Positions 42,997 through 54,149 of a stretch of 64,000 nucleotides of DNA are shown piece by piece (the first letter of the stretch is position 1; each line of letters starts with the position of its first letter). A program made the translations under genes and the position numbers. The notes below the pieces were generated by a model that saw only the letters and a program-made list of their open reading frames with translations, was not told the origin of the DNA and did not search any database. Source of the DNA: Comamonadaceae bacterium (lineage in GTDB: Bacteria > Pseudomonadota > Gammaproteobacteria > Burkholderiales > Burkholderiaceae_C); the NCBI GenBank assembly GCA_947450765.1, contig CANFXC010000006.1:1-64000 (forward strand), given 5' to 3'.

Positions 42997-43783
42997 CTTT
43001 GGTGTCGTTGCGTGTGAAAGCACTGTCTGGGTAGCTTTTTTGCATCACACGGAGAGTGTCATCGCGCAGTTGAGTCATGCCCAAGGCGTCATAAGAGCGG
43101 TAAATAAGCGAAAGCGCTTCTTCAATGGCGGGTACATCACGGTACGATGTGAGGGCACTTTGTGCCCGATTGATGGTTGCAAGATAAGCGCCACGACTGA
43201 AATAATATCGAGCGACGTGCACTTCAGACTCGGCCAGCGAGTTGACGATGTAAGTCATGCGCAGACGCGCATCGGGCGTGTATTTTGAATCAGGAAAACG
43301 CGCTGCCAGTTCCTTGAACGCCTCGAAGGATTCTTTGGCGGCTTTTTGGTCACGCTCTGAAAGATCTTGGCGAATCCAAGAACTGAAAAGACCGAGGTTG
43401 TCATTGAAATTGACGAGGCCCTTTAAATACAGCGCGTAGTCTAGGGCTGAGCTGGCGGGGTGTAGCCGCACGAAACGGTCAAGCGTTGCAATGGCTTTGA
43501 CTTGGTCGCCGTTTTTATACTGTGTATAAGCTTTTTCAAGTTCTGCCTGCTGGGCCAAGGGTGTTCCAGCGGCACGGCCTTCGAGCTTTTCGTACAAGCC
43601 AATGGCTTTTTCATAGGCTCCGGAGCTGGCTTCGTCTTTCGCTTCCGAGTAAATTTTGTTGGGACTCCATGTCGCTGTGGGGTCGACAGGGGTTGAGGCG
43701 CACCCAACAATCAAGCCGCCGAGAATTAAAACAGCGGTTGCGGTGCGAGTCGTGGCTTGTAGCGCCGATAATTTGAACAACAT
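42965..43783 (-). CDS. bamD: BamD, lipoprotein of the outer-membrane assembly complex
   Basis: Essential BAM-complex subunit. 272 residues: lipoprotein signal with the lipobox LIVGC (Cys about 28), followed by five TPR-like repeats beginning KIYSEAKDEASSGAYEKAIGLYEKLEGR and RFVRLHPASSALDYALYLKGLVN. I start at the ATG at 43783; the longer track start is upstream of the divergent rluD start. The rluD start codon is only 16 bp away on the other strand. Divergence of bamD and rluD is also found in E. coli (yfiO-rluD). Confidence 0.95.
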   Translation of the reverse strand: MLFKLSALQATTRTATAVLILGGLIVGCASTPVDPTATWSPNKIYSEAKDEASSGAYEKAIGLYEKLEGRAAGTPLAQQAELEKAYTQYKNGDQVKAIATLDRFVRLHPASSALDYALYLKGLVNFNDNLGLFSSWIRQDLSERDQKAAKESFEAFKELAARFPDSKYTPDARLRMTYIVNSLAESEVHVARYYFSRGAYLATINRAQSALTSYRDVPAIEEALSLIYRSYDALGMTQLRDDTLRVMQKSYPDSAFTRNDTKAKQGAWYKFW

Positions 43784-43799
43784 CGTGATCGACTCTCTA

Positions 43800-44834
43800 A
43801 TGACTGTTTCTGAACATAGCCCAATAATTATATCGAGCGCCTCTTTGATCGCTAACGCTTCTGATGACTCCATAGAGGAGGCAGACAGCGTCGTTGAGGT
43901 CGAATTGCGTGAGGCGGCCGCACCGATTTCTGCACACGGCGAGCGGCTGGACCGAGCTTTGGCTGGAATTGTGCCCGAGTTCTCGCGCACTTATCTTCAA
44001 CAACTCATTGAGTCCGGCGCAGTTCGCTTAAAAAACCAAGTCATCACCAAGACCTCGGCCAAGGTCAAGGCCGGTGATTTGTTGCAAATTGAACTGCGGC
44101 CGACCCCCCAGAGCCAAGCCTTCAAGCCTGAGGTCATGGACTTGGACGTTGTTTTCGAAGACGATTATTTGATGGTGATCAACAAGCCTGCAGGCTTGGT
44201 TGTGCACCCGGCACCGGGCAACTGGAGCGGTACTCTATTGAATGGCTTGCTCGGCCGCGATGAGGCGATGCGTTTTTTACCGCGCGCCGGTATCGTGCAC
44301 CGGCTCGACAAAGACACCAGCGGCTTGATGGTTGTGGCTAAAACCCGTGAAGCCATGGATCGGTTGGTCGAGATGATTGCTGCTCGCCATGTCAACCGCG
44401 ACTATCTGGCGGTAGGCCAGAAAGAGTGGCTAGGGTCGCGGCAACAGCAGGTGGCGCTGCCGATCGGACGCGACCCGCGCAACCGTTTGCGCATGGCGGT
44501 GGTCGATCTTGAACGTAACTCTGGCAAAACAGCCATGACGGATATCTCATTGATCGATAACCAAGACGATTTTTGCCTCGTGCGATGCAAGCTTTATACC
44601 GGCCGCACGCATCAGATCCGCGTTCACATGGCCGCATTGGGTCATCCGCTGGTCTCTGATGCCCTGTACGGCGGTGAGCCTGCTGCTGGACTCACACGGC
44701 AGGCCTTGCATGCCCGTCGTCTGGGTTTTGAGCACCCCGTGAGTGGCGAGGCCATGACTTTTATTTCCCCGGTGCCGGCCGACTTAGAAGCCGCCATGGC
44801 TGAGTTGGGGCTCAGTTACAATGGAAAACTGTAG
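43800..44834 (+). CDS. rluD: 23S rRNA pseudouridine synthase RluD
   Basis: Makes pseudouridines 1911, 1915 and 1917 in helix 69 of 23S rRNA. 344 residues: an S4 RNA-binding domain (about 46-100, RLDRALAGIVPEFSRTYLQQLI) and the catalytic domain with HRLDKDTSGLMV, where Asp170 is the catalytic residue. C-terminal segments TGRTHQIRVHMAALGHPLVSD are conserved. The ATG at 43800 fits family lengths; the frame is open upstream of it (track start 43656). The first 35 residues are variable. Confidence 0.95.
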   Translation: MTVSEHSPIIISSASLIANASDDSIEEADSVVEVELREAAAPISAHGERLDRALAGIVPEFSRTYLQQLIESGAVRLKNQVITKTSAKVKAGDLLQIELRPTPQSQAFKPEVMDLDVVFEDDYLMVINKPAGLVVHPAPGNWSGTLLNGLLGRDEAMRFLPRAGIVHRLDKDTSGLMVVAKTREAMDRLVEMIAARHVNRDYLAVGQKEWLGSRQQQVALPIGRDPRNRLRMAVVDLERNSGKTAMTDISLIDNQDDFCLVRCKLYTGRTHQIRVHMAALGHPLVSDALYGGEPAAGLTRQALHARRLGFEHPVSGEAMTFISPVPADLEAAMAELGLSYNGKL

Positions 44835-44962
44835 TCTCAACGACTTGCCAGCGTTACGCTCACCGGATGGTTTCCCGCCAACCTGAACCTCTCGTCTCTG
44901 TGCCCCCGCCTCGTTTAAAACTAGGCCAGCCTCACCCGGCTCTTTTACGGATTTGAAAAATC

Positions 44963-45700
44963 ATGAATACGATGGATGCAAAGCGCGTCCTCGAAACGGC
45001 ATTGATCTGCGCTCCGCAACCATTGCATGTGCGCGAGATGGAGGTGCTCTTCGATGGTGCGCTGTCAGCCGACACTCTGAAACGCCTGTTGCAGCAGTTG
45101 CAGGACGATTGGGCCGGTCGAGGCGTTGAATTGATCCATGTGGCCAGTGGCTGGCGTTTTCAAAGTCGCCCGGAGATGCGTGAATTCCTAGACCGGTTGC
45201 ACCCTGAAAAGCCGCCCAAGTACACCCGCGCGGCGCTAGAGACATTGGCGATCATTGCCTACCGTCAGCCCGTGACACGCGGCGACATGGAAGATATTCG
45301 GGGCGTGACGATCAACAGCCTGTTGCTCAAGCAGTTGGAGGACAGAGGTTGGGTCGAGGTGATTGGCCATCGTGAAACTGTCGGTCGGCCTGGGCTTTAC
45401 GCGACCACCCGGCAGTTTCTGGATGATCTTGGGGTCGAGTCGCTCGACCAATTACCTGCCATGAACAGCTCCGAAGGTGAGGCTGCCATGTTGGAGCAGA
45501 TCGAGTTTGGCCTGTCGGAGCCGGCACCGATTGCTGAGTCTTTGGTGGTGCCCGTAGAGATCGAGGCCGTGATGGAGGTCGAAGCTGAGTTCGATATAAA
45601 AGCTGAGATCGACATAGAGATTGAGACCGGGACAGAGTCAAAGACTGAGACGCAGACGACGCCCGAAGACCCTGACAAGCCAACCCGCGAAAACACATGA
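44963..45700 (+). CDS. scpB: Segregation and condensation protein B
   Basis: Subunit of the SMC-ScpAB chromosome-condensation complex. 245 residues: two winged-helix domains (about 1-80 and 80-165). The family segments are [49 protein letters not shown] and a C-terminal low-complexity acidic tail (about 195-245, [18 protein letters not shown]). It overlaps the rluB start by 4 bases (ATGA). scpA is not in the window. Confidence 0.94.
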   Translation: MNTMDAKRVLETALICAPQPLHVREMEVLFDGALSADTLKRLLQQLQDDWAGRGVELIHVASGWRFQSRPEMREFLDRLHPEKPPKYTRAALETLAIIAYRQPVTRGDMEDIRGVTINSLLLKQLEDRGWVEVIGHRETVGRPGLYATTRQFLDDLGVESLDQLPAMNSSEGEAAMLEQIEFGLSEPAPIAESLVVPVEIEAVMEVEAEFDIKAEIDIEIETGTESKTETQTTPEDPDKPTRENT

Positions 45701-47265
45701 ACCCATCAGACATCCCCGTTCCCGCCACCGACTTGTCTACCCAGCCGGTTGTTGACGTCATCACGCCAGAAGTGCAGGACGCCGCAAAGCAGCCGCCAGC
45801 ACATCGGCCGCAGGTCGCTGCAACTCGCGACTCAGCCTACCAGTTCGAAGATGTGGTGACCGGCCAATTCGACGCTGACGAAGAAGATGTCGCCGTCGTT
45901 TTGTCCAAGCGAGTGTTGTCTGCACAGCCGGAAAGCCCGAAGCTGCACAAGGTGCTGGCGCAGGCCGGTTTGGGTTCGCGCCTGGAGATGGAGCAACTCA
46001 TTTTGGAAGGACGAATTTCTGTCAACGCCGAACCGGCTCACGTCGGTCAGCGCATCCAGTTTGGCGACACAGTCAAGGTCAACGGCAAGCCGGTTCGTGT
46101 GCGTATCGACCCGCCGCCAGCCCGTGTGATCGCCTATCACAAGCCTGCTGGCGAGGTTGTCACCCACGACGACCCGCAAAACCGGCCTACCGTTTTTCGG
46201 CGTTTGCCCAAGCTCTACCAAGGTAAGTGGCAGTCTGTCGGTCGGCTTGATCTGAACACCGAGGGCTTGTTGTTGTTGACGAGTTCCGGGGAGCTCGCCA
46301 ACCAATTGATGCATCCGCGTTTTGGTTTGGAGCGTGAATACGCCGTTCGTGTGCTGGGTGCACTGAACAATGAAGAGAAAAAACGCTTGTTAGAGGGCGT
46401 GCAGCTTGACGACGGCATGGCTCAGTTCGGCACGATTGAAGCCGGCGGCGGCGAGGGCGCTAACTGCTGGTACAAGGTCACGATTTCTGAAGGCCGCAAC
46501 CGCGAAGTGCGCCGCATGTTTGAAGCTGTCGGCCACGCCGTCAGCCGTTTGATTCGCATTCGTTATGGCGCGGTTATGCTGCCGCGCGGCCTCAAGCGCG
46601 GCGCCTTCGTCGAACTCGATGAAAATGACATTGCAGCGCTGACGAATGCGGTGAGTCGATCTGAATCGCGCGGCGATCCACGACCACCGCGTCAAGCGGA
46701 CGGGGCGCCTGGCAATGGCCGCACAGGTCGTGGTCCGCGGCAAGAGCGTTCACGCGGCAATCGGGGTGCGCCCGTGCAGCGTCAGCCTGGCGATGCGCAG
46801 CGGGAAGACGCGCCAGAGCCCTACGATTTGCAGCCGCCACCACAGCGGCAAGATGCTGGTCGTGGGAGAGGCCCTGGCTCCGGTGGTCGTGGCCCCGGCC
46901 CAGGTGGCCCGCGCGGAGGTCCGCGTCAGGGTGGCTTCGGCGGTGGTGGCAATGCAGGCAGGCAAGGTCAGCAACGCGGTGGCGATCGTTCGGCCCGGTC
47001 TGACAACCCACCAGGTGGTTCGCAGCCAGACCCGATGAAAACGTCGTTTGGCTACATCGGTGCCGACACATTCACTAGGCAACGCCAAGCGCAGGGCCAA
47101 GGTCAGCGTCGTGGCGGTAGCGGAGGCGGCGGTGGTTATAGCGGCGGAGGTGGTGGTGGGGGTGGTTATGGCGGCGGTGGCGGCACCGGTGGTCCACGCC
47201 GTGGTGGTGGTGGCGGTAATCGAGGCGGCAGTGGCGGAGGCGGTGGCCGAAGCGGGAATCGCTGA
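45697..47265 (+). CDS. rluB: 23S rRNA pseudouridine(2605) synthase RluB, with long Gly/Arg-rich tail
   Basis: 522 residues, much longer than the core enzyme. An acidic N-terminal extension (about 1-85) is followed by the S4 domain (about 87-135, [20 protein letters not shown]) and the catalytic domain with the aspartate of [18 protein letters not shown] and the segment [18 protein letters not shown]. Residues about 320-522 are low complexity (RG/GGG/QG repeats ending GGGGRSGNR), likely disordered and RNA-binding. It is coupled to scpB by ATGA. Confidence 0.92.
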   Translation: MNPSDIPVPATDLSTQPVVDVITPEVQDAAKQPPAHRPQVAATRDSAYQFEDVVTGQFDADEEDVAVVLSKRVLSAQPESPKLHKVLAQAGLGSRLEMEQLILEGRISVNAEPAHVGQRIQFGDTVKVNGKPVRVRIDPPPARVIAYHKPAGEVVTHDDPQNRPTVFRRLPKLYQGKWQSVGRLDLNTEGLLLLTSSGELANQLMHPRFGLEREYAVRVLGALNNEEKKRLLEGVQLDDGMAQFGTIEAGGGEGANCWYKVTISEGRNREVRRMFEAVGHAVSRLIRIRYGAVMLPRGLKRGAFVELDENDIAALTNAVSRSESRGDPRPPRQADGAPGNGRTGRGPRQERSRGNRGAPVQRQPGDAQREDAPEPYDLQPPPQRQDAGRGRGPGSGGRGPGPGGPRGGPRQGGFGGGGNAGRQGQQRGGDRSARSDNPPGGSQPDPMKTSFGYIGADTFTRQRQAQGQGQRRGGSGGGGGYSGGGGGGGGYGGGGGTGGPRRGGGGGNRGGSGGGGGRSGNR

Positions 47266-47393
47266 ACATGACGCTGAACTTCAAGGTCTTTCAGCCCACC
47301 CTTGCGTACACATAACTGGTGCGCTCAGGTTAAACTCTAGGGCTTTGTTCATTCAGAACATTCACTCGAAAATTCAAAAGTTAAGGATTCCTC

Positions 47394-47819
47394 ATGGCTA
47401 TCGAACGTACTCTCTCCATCATCAAGCCTGACGCTGTCGCTAAGAACGTCATTGGTCAGATCTACGCCCGTTTCGAAGCTGCTGGCTTGAAAATTGTGGC
47501 TGCCAAGTTTGTGCATCTGTCACGCGGCGAGGCCGAAGCTTTCTACGGCGTGCACCGCGAGCGTCCTTTCTTCAAAGATCTGGTTGATTTCATGGTCTCC
47601 GGCCCAGTGATGATCCAAGCTCTCGAAGGCGAAAACGCTGTCCTGAAGCACCGTGATCTGTTGGGTGCTACTGACCCAAAGAAAGCCGCTCCAGGCACCA
47701 TTCGCGCTGACTTCGCTGAGAGCATTGATGCCAACGCCGTTCACGGTTCTGACGCTGTTGAAACCGCGCAAGTCGAGATCAGCTTCTTCTTCGCAGGCAT
47801 GAACATTTACGCACGCTGA
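47394..47819 (+). CDS. ndk: Nucleoside diphosphate kinase
   Basis: Transfers the gamma phosphate between NTPs and NDPs. 141 residues: N-terminal [20 protein letters not shown], and the active-site histidine in the segment [21 protein letters not shown] (His about 117). AAGGATTCCTC precedes the ATG. It is the first gene of the long conserved plus-strand cluster continuing to purA. Confidence 0.97.
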   Translation: MAIERTLSIIKPDAVAKNVIGQIYARFEAAGLKIVAAKFVHLSRGEAEAFYGVHRERPFFKDLVDFMVSGPVMIQALEGENAVLKHRDLLGATDPKKAAPGTIRADFAESIDANAVHGSDAVETAQVEISFFFAGMNIYAR

Positions 47820-47942
47820 TATGTCGGCCCCACAGCTTCAGTGCCCGTTGCCGGGTCGTTGCTGGCTTGGGGCCTCTTTTCGTGGGTGGCAGGTTCGGCC
47901 TTTCGGCGCGGGTCATTTCCAGTGCATAAAGGCGACCCTGTC

Positions 47943-49091
47943 ATGACCACCAATCTTCTCGACTTTGACCTTGATGGCTTGGCCGCATTTTGCGAGCAAC
48001 TCGGAGAAAAGCGTTTCCGCGCGACCCAGCTGTTCCGTTGGATTCATCAGCGCGGCGCGACTGACTTTGAACAGATGACGGATCTGGCTAAGTCACTGCG
48101 CAGCAAGCTCGCTGGCAAGGCCCACATTCAGGCTCTCACCGTGCTGTCGCGGCATGACTCTGCTGATGGCACGATCAAGTGGTTGTTCGACGTCGGTGCC
48201 GGCGATGTCATTGAGACCGTCTTCATTCCTGAGGCTGACCGCGGCACTTTGTGCATTTCATCCCAAGCCGGTTGCGCCGTGGGTTGTCGTTTTTGCTCAA
48301 CCGGTCATCAAGGCTTCAGTCGCAACCTCAGCACCGCCGAAATCACGGCGCAGCTTTGGTTTGCCGAGCATTTCCTGCGCCAGCATTTAGGTAAGCAAGA
48401 ACGCGTCATCTCCAACGTGGTGATGATGGGCATGGGTGAACCGCTGCAAAATTACGCGCAGTTGCTGCCAGCCTTGCGCGTCATGCTCGACGACCACGCT
48501 TACGGCCTTTCGCGCCGCCGCGTCACGGTCTCTACCTCTGGCGTGGTGCCGATGATCGACCGTCTCGGGCAAGACTGCCCAGTCGCACTGGCTGTCTCAC
48601 TGCATGCGCCAGACGACACTTTGCGTGACAACCTGGTGCCGCTGAACCGCAAATACCCGATTGCCGAGTTGCTGCAAGCCTGCGCCCGTTACCAAGCCTT
48701 TGCGCCGCGCGACTTCATCACCTTTGAATATTGCATGCTCGACGGCGTGAACGACCAGCCAGAGCATGCGCGCCAGTTGGTCGCGTTGATGCGCAAGCAC
48801 GCGGTGGACGGGCTGTCGTGCAAGTTCAACTTGATTCCTTTCAATCCGTTCCCGGCTTCGGGCTTGACGCGCTCGGCGATGCCGCAAGTGCTGGCATTTG
48901 CCAAAATCTTGCTGGATGCCGGTATCGTGACAACCGTGCGAAAAACCCGTGGCGATGACATTGACGCTGCTTGCGGGCAACTCGCGGGCGACGTGCAAGA
49001 CCGCACCGATGTGCAAAAGCGCATGGCGACACAGCGTCAAGGCATGTTGGCGGGGATCAAGGTCGTTGTAGCACCGGTCAACCAGTCATGA
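47943..49091 (+). CDS. rlmN: 23S rRNA/tRNA adenosine C2-methyltransferase RlmN
   Basis: Radical-SAM enzyme that methylates A2503 of 23S rRNA and A37 of some tRNAs. 382 residues from the ATG at 47943; the track's 47841 start is upstream of the intergenic sequence. The Fe-S cysteines are Cys111, Cys115 and Cys118 (CAVGCRFC), and the C-terminal catalytic cysteine is in [12 protein letters not shown]. The stop overlaps the pilW ATG (ATGA). Confidence 0.96.
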   Translation: MTTNLLDFDLDGLAAFCEQLGEKRFRATQLFRWIHQRGATDFEQMTDLAKSLRSKLAGKAHIQALTVLSRHDSADGTIKWLFDVGAGDVIETVFIPEADRGTLCISSQAGCAVGCRFCSTGHQGFSRNLSTAEITAQLWFAEHFLRQHLGKQERVISNVVMMGMGEPLQNYAQLLPALRVMLDDHAYGLSRRRVTVSTSGVVPMIDRLGQDCPVALAVSLHAPDDTLRDNLVPLNRKYPIAELLQACARYQAFAPRDFITFEYCMLDGVNDQPEHARQLVALMRKHAVDGLSCKFNLIPFNPFPASGLTRSAMPQVLAFAKILLDAGIVTTVRKTRGDDIDAACGQLAGDVQDRTDVQKRMATQRQGMLAGIKVVVAPVNQS

Positions 49092-49906
49092 AGCTGAATG
49101 CCACGCTCACCCGCGGACTTGTCTGCTCGTTGGCTGTGTGGCTGTCCGGCTGTGCGCAAGGAATCGCCGGGCTCGATGCGTCTAGCCGCCCGCAAGTCCT
49201 TGCAGATATTCAGACCGAATCTGACGAAACGCCCAACCAGCGACGGGCGCGCATTCGGCTTGAGCTTGCTACGGCTTACTTTCAGCAAGGCCAGACGCAT
49301 GTTGCGCTGGATGAGATCAAGCAGGCGATTGCCATCGACCCTAGGTATGGGGATGCCTACAACCTGCGTGGTCTGGTGTACCTGCGTCTGAACGACTTGC
49401 CGCTGGCTTCGGACAGTTTTCAACGCGCATTGGCGCTGAATCCTCATGATGCGGACGCTGCACACAATTACGCTTGGTTGCTGTGTCAACATTCTCAATA
49501 CGATGCCTCGCTCAAGTATTTTGCTCGGGCGATTGCCAACCCGACTTACGCTACTCCAGCGAAAAGCTGGATGGCGCAAGGATTGTGTCAGTTGCGTTCA
49601 GGGCAAACTGACGATGCAAAGATCAGTCTGACCCGATCGTATGGGTTGGATGCCGCTCATCCAGTGACCGCTTATAACTTGGCTCTTTTGTTGTTTGAGC
49701 GTGGAGAAATTCAACCTGCGCAGCCTTACGTGCGCCAGCTGAACGACGGTCCTTTGGCCAATGCAGAGTCCTTGTGGCTGGGTATCAAAATTGAGCGACA
49801 ACTGAACAATCCGGATGCAGTTGCTGCGCTGGTCGGTCAACTTCGTGGTCGTTTTGCACAATCTCGCGAGTCGATCGCGTATGAAAAAGGGGCTTTTCAT
49901 GATTGA
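49088..49906 (+). CDS. pilW: Type IV pilus biogenesis/stability lipoprotein PilW (PilF)
   Basis: Outer-membrane lipoprotein that supports PilQ secretin assembly. 272 residues: lipobox LSGC (Cys about 21) followed by TPR repeats, with [27 protein letters not shown] and [29 protein letters not shown] clearly visible. The ATG at 49088 overlaps the rlmN stop. The rodZ start lies 8 bases inside its 3' end. Function is inferred from the family and this conserved location. Confidence 0.91.
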   Translation: MKLNATLTRGLVCSLAVWLSGCAQGIAGLDASSRPQVLADIQTESDETPNQRRARIRLELATAYFQQGQTHVALDEIKQAIAIDPRYGDAYNLRGLVYLRLNDLPLASDSFQRALALNPHDADAAHNYAWLLCQHSQYDASLKYFARAIANPTYATPAKSWMAQGLCQLRSGQTDDAKISLTRSYGLDAAHPVTAYNLALLLFERGEIQPAQPYVRQLNDGPLANAESLWLGIKIERQLNNPDAVAALVGQLRGRFAQSRESIAYEKGAFHD

Positions 49907-50795
49907 AGACAGTGTTCAAATGACGGATCAAAACCCAGTGCCGGTCGTGGCTCCGCCTGAACTCACTGCCGGAGCGCTGATCCGCCGCGCACGCGAGGCC
50001 TCAGGCTTGCACATCGCAGCTTTGGCGGTTTCATTGAAGGTACCTGTCAAGCGGCTCGAGGCCTTGGAGGCTGATCGTTTTGATCTCTTAACCGATGCCG
50101 TATTTGTGAGAGCGTTGGCCGCCAGTGTGTGCCGCAACCTGAAGGTGGATCCAACGGAGATCCTTGGGCTTTTACCCAGCCAGCAGACACCTCGTGTTGA
50201 TCAGCGAATTGAGGGTCGACGCGCCATTGAAGGTGCAACGATATCGAGTCAGAAATCGAACTTTTTAAGCACGGTTTCACGACCTTCCATGGCTGCTGGA
50301 TTGCTGCTGGTATTGGGCGCACTGGTGTTGGTTTTGTTACCCCCACTTGATTATTTCCTGCCTAAAACCGACGTGGTCGAGGGGGAAGCCACGGGCACAC
50401 CGCCGCTGCCTGTGATGGCTGTTGAGCCGACGGCTCCAGGTCCAGTGGCTGTAGTCCCTGCGGCTGCAGAAATCGTGGCCAATGCGAACTCGCCGGCAAC
50501 CGCTTCCGGTCCTGTGCTTTCGGCCGCTGAGGGCGTTCAAATCGGAACACCGTCAGCCACTGGCATTGTGGTCTTTCGGCCGACGGCTGAATCTTGGGTC
50601 GAAGTGACCGACGCTAAAGGCGTGGTTTTGTTGCGCCGCAAGTTAGTCGCTGGCGAAGTGGCCGGGGCATCAGGTGCGCTGCCGTTGAACGCTATCGTGG
50701 GTCGGGCTGATGTGACCCAAGTTCAGATTCGCGGGCAGGCGTTTGACCTGACGCCCATCTCCCGCGACAACGTCGCTCGTTTTGAGGTGAAATAA
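49899..50795 (+). CDS. rodZ: RodZ-like cell-shape protein (HTH domain plus membrane anchor)
   Basis: 298 residues: N-terminal Xre-type helix-turn-helix (about 24-85, [21 protein letters not shown]), a linker, one transmembrane helix (about 131-149, [19 protein letters not shown]), a Pro/Ala-rich periplasmic linker and a C-terminal DUF4115-like beta domain ([18 protein letters not shown]). RodZ links MreB to the elongasome. An ATG at 49899 or 49920 is possible. It lies between pilW and ispG as in other proteobacteria. Confidence 0.9.
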   Translation: MIEDSVQMTDQNPVPVVAPPELTAGALIRRAREASGLHIAALAVSLKVPVKRLEALEADRFDLLTDAVFVRALAASVCRNLKVDPTEILGLLPSQQTPRVDQRIEGRRAIEGATISSQKSNFLSTVSRPSMAAGLLLVLGALVLVLLPPLDYFLPKTDVVEGEATGTPPLPVMAVEPTAPGPVAVVPAAAEIVANANSPATASGPVLSAAEGVQIGTPSATGIVVFRPTAESWVEVTDAKGVVLLRRKLVAGEVAGASGALPLNAIVGRADVTQVQIRGQAFDLTPISRDNVARFEVK

Positions 50796-50797
50796 AA

Positions 50798-52075
50798 GTG
50801 CACCCTTGCCTCCCGATTGAATCCGCCGAGCCCCTGGCCCGTCGCTCTGCCCAGGCCCGCGTGGTCTGGGGTTCGCGCGTGGTCACCGTGGGCGGTGATG
50901 CGCCGGTGCGTGTGCAGTCGATGACCAACACTGACACCGTTGATGTCATCGGTACCGCTATTCAGATCAAGGAACTCGCAGTGGCGGGCTCTGAAATGGT
51001 CCGTATCACGGTCAACACGCCTGAGGCGGCCGAGGCCGTGCCGCATGTTCGCGATCAACTCGACCGCATGGGCATTGACGTCCCCCTGATTGGTGACTTT
51101 CACTTCAATGGCCACCGGCTGTTGACGGATTACCCGGCTTGCGCTGAAGCGTTGTCCAAGTACCGCATCAACCCCGGCAATGTCGGCAAGGGCAACAAAC
51201 ACGACAAGCAGTTTGGCCAAATGATTGAAGCGGCTGTGCGCTGGAACAAACCCGTGCGCATTGGTGTCAACTGGGGCAGCCTTGACCAAGAGTTGTTGGC
51301 CAGTCTGATGGACCTGAACAGCACTCGAAGCAACCCGTGGGATGCCAAGCAGGTGATGTACGAAGCGCTCATCACGTCGGCGCTTGATTCCGCCGCACTG
51401 GCCCAACAAATGGGCATGGCGCATGAGCAAATTATTCTGTCCTGCAAGGTCAGCGGTGTGCAAGACCTGATCTCGGTCTACCGCGAGCTGTCCAAGCGTA
51501 CGCAGCATGCTTTGCATTTGGGGTTGACCGAGGCCGGCATGGGCACCAAAGGCACGGTGGCGTCGGCTGCGGTGCTGGGTATCTTGCTGCAAGAAGGCAT
51601 TGGCGACACGATTCGCGTCTCGCTGACGCCGCAACCCGGTGAGTCGCGCACGCAAGAGGTGTTGATCGCGTCGGAGATTTTGCAGGCGTTGGGTCTGCGC
51701 AGTTTTGTCCCGAGCGTGACCGCTTGCCCGGGCTGCGGGCGCACCACGAGTGACACCTTCCAAGTGCTGGCGAAGCAGATTGACGACTTTCTGCGTGGCC
51801 AAATGCCGGTCTGGCGCGAGCAATACCCCGGCGTTGAAAAACTCAAAGTGGCGGTCATGGGCTGCATCGTCAACGGTCCCGGCGAAAGCAAGCATGCCGA
51901 CCTCGGCATCAGTCTGCCGGGCTCTGGTGAAGCACCTGCAGCGCCGGTCTTTATTGATGGCGAAAAGCGCATGACACTGCGCGGCGACCGCATCGCCGAA
52001 GAGTTCCAAGTCATCGTCGAAAACTACATTGAAAATCGCTTCGGTCGCAGCTCTGCGACGACCGAAGCCGCATAA
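50798..52075 (+). CDS. ispG: 4-hydroxy-3-methylbut-2-en-1-yl diphosphate synthase
   Basis: Fe-S enzyme of the non-mevalonate (MEP) isoprenoid pathway. 425 residues: N-terminal [19 protein letters not shown], barrel motifs [14 protein letters not shown] and RINPGNVG, and the C-terminal cluster cysteines [10 protein letters not shown] with [16 protein letters not shown]. The start is GTG at 50798 with the GAGGTG Shine-Dalgarno sequence inside the end of rodZ at a normal spacing. Confidence 0.96.
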   Translation: MHPCLPIESAEPLARRSAQARVVWGSRVVTVGGDAPVRVQSMTNTDTVDVIGTAIQIKELAVAGSEMVRITVNTPEAAEAVPHVRDQLDRMGIDVPLIGDFHFNGHRLLTDYPACAEALSKYRINPGNVGKGNKHDKQFGQMIEAAVRWNKPVRIGVNWGSLDQELLASLMDLNSTRSNPWDAKQVMYEALITSALDSAALAQQMGMAHEQIILSCKVSGVQDLISVYRELSKRTQHALHLGLTEAGMGTKGTVASAAVLGILLQEGIGDTIRVSLTPQPGESRTQEVLIASEILQALGLRSFVPSVTACPGCGRTTSDTFQVLAKQIDDFLRGQMPVWREQYPGVEKLKVAVMGCIVNGPGESKHADLGISLPGSGEAPAAPVFIDGEKRMTLRGDRIAEEFQVIVENYIENRFGRSSATTEAA

Positions 52076-52080
52076 AAAAC

Positions 52081-53397
52081 ATGGCTGAAAAACTGCTTGC
52101 CGTCAAAGGCATGAACGACATATTGCCGCCTGAATCGGCGCGCTGGGAATGGTTAGAGGGAAAAGTCCGGGACCTGATGACGCGCTACGCCTATCGCAAC
52201 ATTCGCACGCCGATTTTGGAGCACACGCAACTCTTTGTGCGCGGCATTGGCGAGGTCACGGACATTGTCGAAAAGGAGATGTACTCTTTTGAAGACCGCT
52301 CCGACAAAAACGGTGACCACGCCTTTCTGACCATGCGACCTGAGAACACCGCCAGCGTGGTGCGTGCTGTGACCGAACACAACTTGCTGTACGAAGGCGG
52401 TAAACGGCTTTACTACATGGGCCCGATGTTTCGGCGCGAGCGTCCGCAGCGCGGTCGTTATCGGCAGTTTCATCAAATCGGTGCCGAGGCTTTAGGTTTT
52501 GGTGGCCCGGAAGTCGATGCTGAACTGATCTTGCTGGCTGCCGCACTCTGGAAAGAAATAGGCATCACCGATTGGCGACTGGAGATCAATAGCCTCGGTC
52601 AGCCAGACGAGAGGGCGCTGCACCGGACGCAGCTGATCGCTCACTTTGAGCAGCACGCCGACATGCTCGACGAAGATGCGCGCCGCCGACTGCACAGCAA
52701 TCCTCTGCGGATTCTGGACACTAAAAATCCGGCCATGAAAGCCGTGGTCGAGAGCGCTCCGCGCCTGATCGACTTTCTGGGCGCTGCGTCACTGGCCCAC
52801 TTTGAGGCACTCAAAGCTATTCTTGACGCCAATGGCGTGCCGTGGACGCTGAACCACCGGCTGGTGCGCGGGCTCGACTATTACAACCTGACGGTGTTCG
52901 AGTTCGTCACAGACCAGTTGGGCGCGCAAGGTACGTTGTGCGCGGGTGGGCGTTATGACTACCTGATCGAGCAAATCGGCGGCAAAGCCGCTCCGGCCGT
53001 GGGTTGGGCGCTGGGTGTTGAGCGCGTGCTGGAGTTGGTCCGCGAGAGTGGTCAAGCCGTGCCGGTCTTGGTGCCTGACGCTTATGCAATCGTCCCGGAC
53101 GCTGCGGCTGTGCCGGTGGTTTTGCAGACCCTGCAAGTGCTTCGATCGCAAGGCGTGAGCGTGCAAATGCACGCCAGCGGTGGATCCGGTGCAGACGGCA
53201 TGGGCAGCATGAAGTCGCAATTCAAAAAAGCCGACGCCAGTGGCGCCCGCTTCGCTCTGATCTTTGGCGAGACTGAACTGGCCAGCGGCTGCGTGGCGGT
53301 CAAGCCCCTGCGCGCAGGGAAGGGCGATGCTGCGCTCGAGCAATCCTTGTGCAAACTCGACGAAGCCGCCTCCTGGGCGGCGATCCTGCGCGGTTGA
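52081..53397 (+). CDS. hisS: Histidyl-tRNA synthetase
   Basis: 438-residue class II aminoacyl-tRNA synthetase. Motif 1 is near [17 protein letters not shown], motif 2 around [21 protein letters not shown] and motif 3 is [14 protein letters not shown]. The histidine-A motif [17 protein letters not shown] is visible. The C-terminal anticodon-binding domain is at about 335-438. It starts six bases after the ispG stop, with no evident Shine-Dalgarno sequence. Confidence 0.97.
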   Translation: MAEKLLAVKGMNDILPPESARWEWLEGKVRDLMTRYAYRNIRTPILEHTQLFVRGIGEVTDIVEKEMYSFEDRSDKNGDHAFLTMRPENTASVVRAVTEHNLLYEGGKRLYYMGPMFRRERPQRGRYRQFHQIGAEALGFGGPEVDAELILLAAALWKEIGITDWRLEINSLGQPDERALHRTQLIAHFEQHADMLDEDARRRLHSNPLRILDTKNPAMKAVVESAPRLIDFLGAASLAHFEALKAILDANGVPWTLNHRLVRGLDYYNLTVFEFVTDQLGAQGTLCAGGRYDYLIEQIGGKAAPAVGWALGVERVLELVRESGQAVPVLVPDAYAIVPDAAAVPVVLQTLQVLRSQGVSVQMHASGGSGADGMGSMKSQFKKADASGARFALIFGETELASGCVAVKPLRAGKGDAALEQSLCKLDEAASWAAILRG

Positions 53398-53450
53398 ACA
53401 AGCCCCGGCCTCTACAATCCATCTTTCTTTCGGCATCGTGAACAAGACCC

Positions 53451-54149
53451 ATGGCAAAACATCTGGACCTCGAAGAGCAGGAACAACTCGCTGAGTTGAA
53501 GCATTTCTGGAAGCGCTACGGCAACGCCATTTCTTGGGCTTTGATCGTCATCTTCGGCGCTGTGGCCGCTTGGAATGGCTACCACTACTGGCAGCGCAGT
53601 CAAGCTGCGCAAGCCGCTGTCATGTATGACGAAGTGGAGCGGGCTGCGGTAGCGGGCGACATGCCCAAACTGGATCGCTCATTGGCAGACATGCAAGAGC
53701 GCTACGGCCGCACCGCCTACGCGGAGCAGGCCGCGTTGTTGGCGGCACGGGTTTATTACGACAAAGGAAATCTCGATGCGTCCAAGGGCGCGTTGGGCTG
53801 GGTCGCAACCAAGGCGTCTGACGAGGGTTATCAAAGCATTGCCAAATTGCGGCTGTCTGGCATCTTGCTGGAAGCCAAAAATTACGACGCTGCGCTGCAG
53901 CAGGTTTCAGGCACCATGCCCAAGGCATTTGCCGCGCTGGCGGCTGATCGACGCGGTGACATTTTTGCGGCGCAGGACAAAAAAGCAGAAGCTAAGGCGG
54001 ACTATCTGACGGCTTATAAGGAATTTGACGAGCGCTCTGAATACCGCCGCCTGGTCGAAGTCAAGCTCAATGCCTTGGGTGTTGATCCTGTGGGCGCTTC
54101 CAAAGCGGTATCAGCCAGCTTAGCGCCGGTCAGCGAGTCTCAAAAATGA
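53451..54149 (+). CDS. yfgM: YfgM-like tetratricopeptide membrane protein
   Basis: 232 residues with one N-terminal transmembrane helix (about 20-40, AISWALIVIFGAVAAWNGYHYW). A periplasmic TPR-like domain (DUF2133 type) follows, with the segments LDRSLADMQERYGRTAYAEQAALLAARVYYDKG and LRLSGILLEAKNYDAALQQV. In E. coli YfgM interacts with SecYEG and PpiD. It overlaps the bamB start by 4 bases (ATGA). Confidence 0.9.
   Translation: MAKHLDLEEQEQLAELKHFWKRYGNAISWALIVIFGAVAAWNGYHYWQRSQAAQAAVMYDEVERAAVAGDMPKLDRSLADMQERYGRTAYAEQAALLAARVYYDKGNLDASKGALGWVATKASDEGYQSIAKLRLSGILLEAKNYDAALQQVSGTMPKAFAALAADRRGDIFAAQDKKAEAKADYLTAYKEFDERSEYRRLVEVKLNALGVDPVGASKAVSASLAPVSESQK

Noticed and set aside
41000-43000. 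Helicase as a defence-system component
   Set aside because: Neighbours are housekeeping genes (zapE, bamD, rluD) and the protein fits the chromosomal DinG/YoaA family.
46900-47262. Tandem GGTGGCGG-type DNA repeats as a minisatellite or CRISPR-like array
   Set aside because: They are in frame with the rluB Gly/Arg-rich tail, with irregular units and no spacers.
50723-52009. 428-codon minus-strand ORF antisense to ispG
   Set aside because: Shadow of ispG; no motif recognised.
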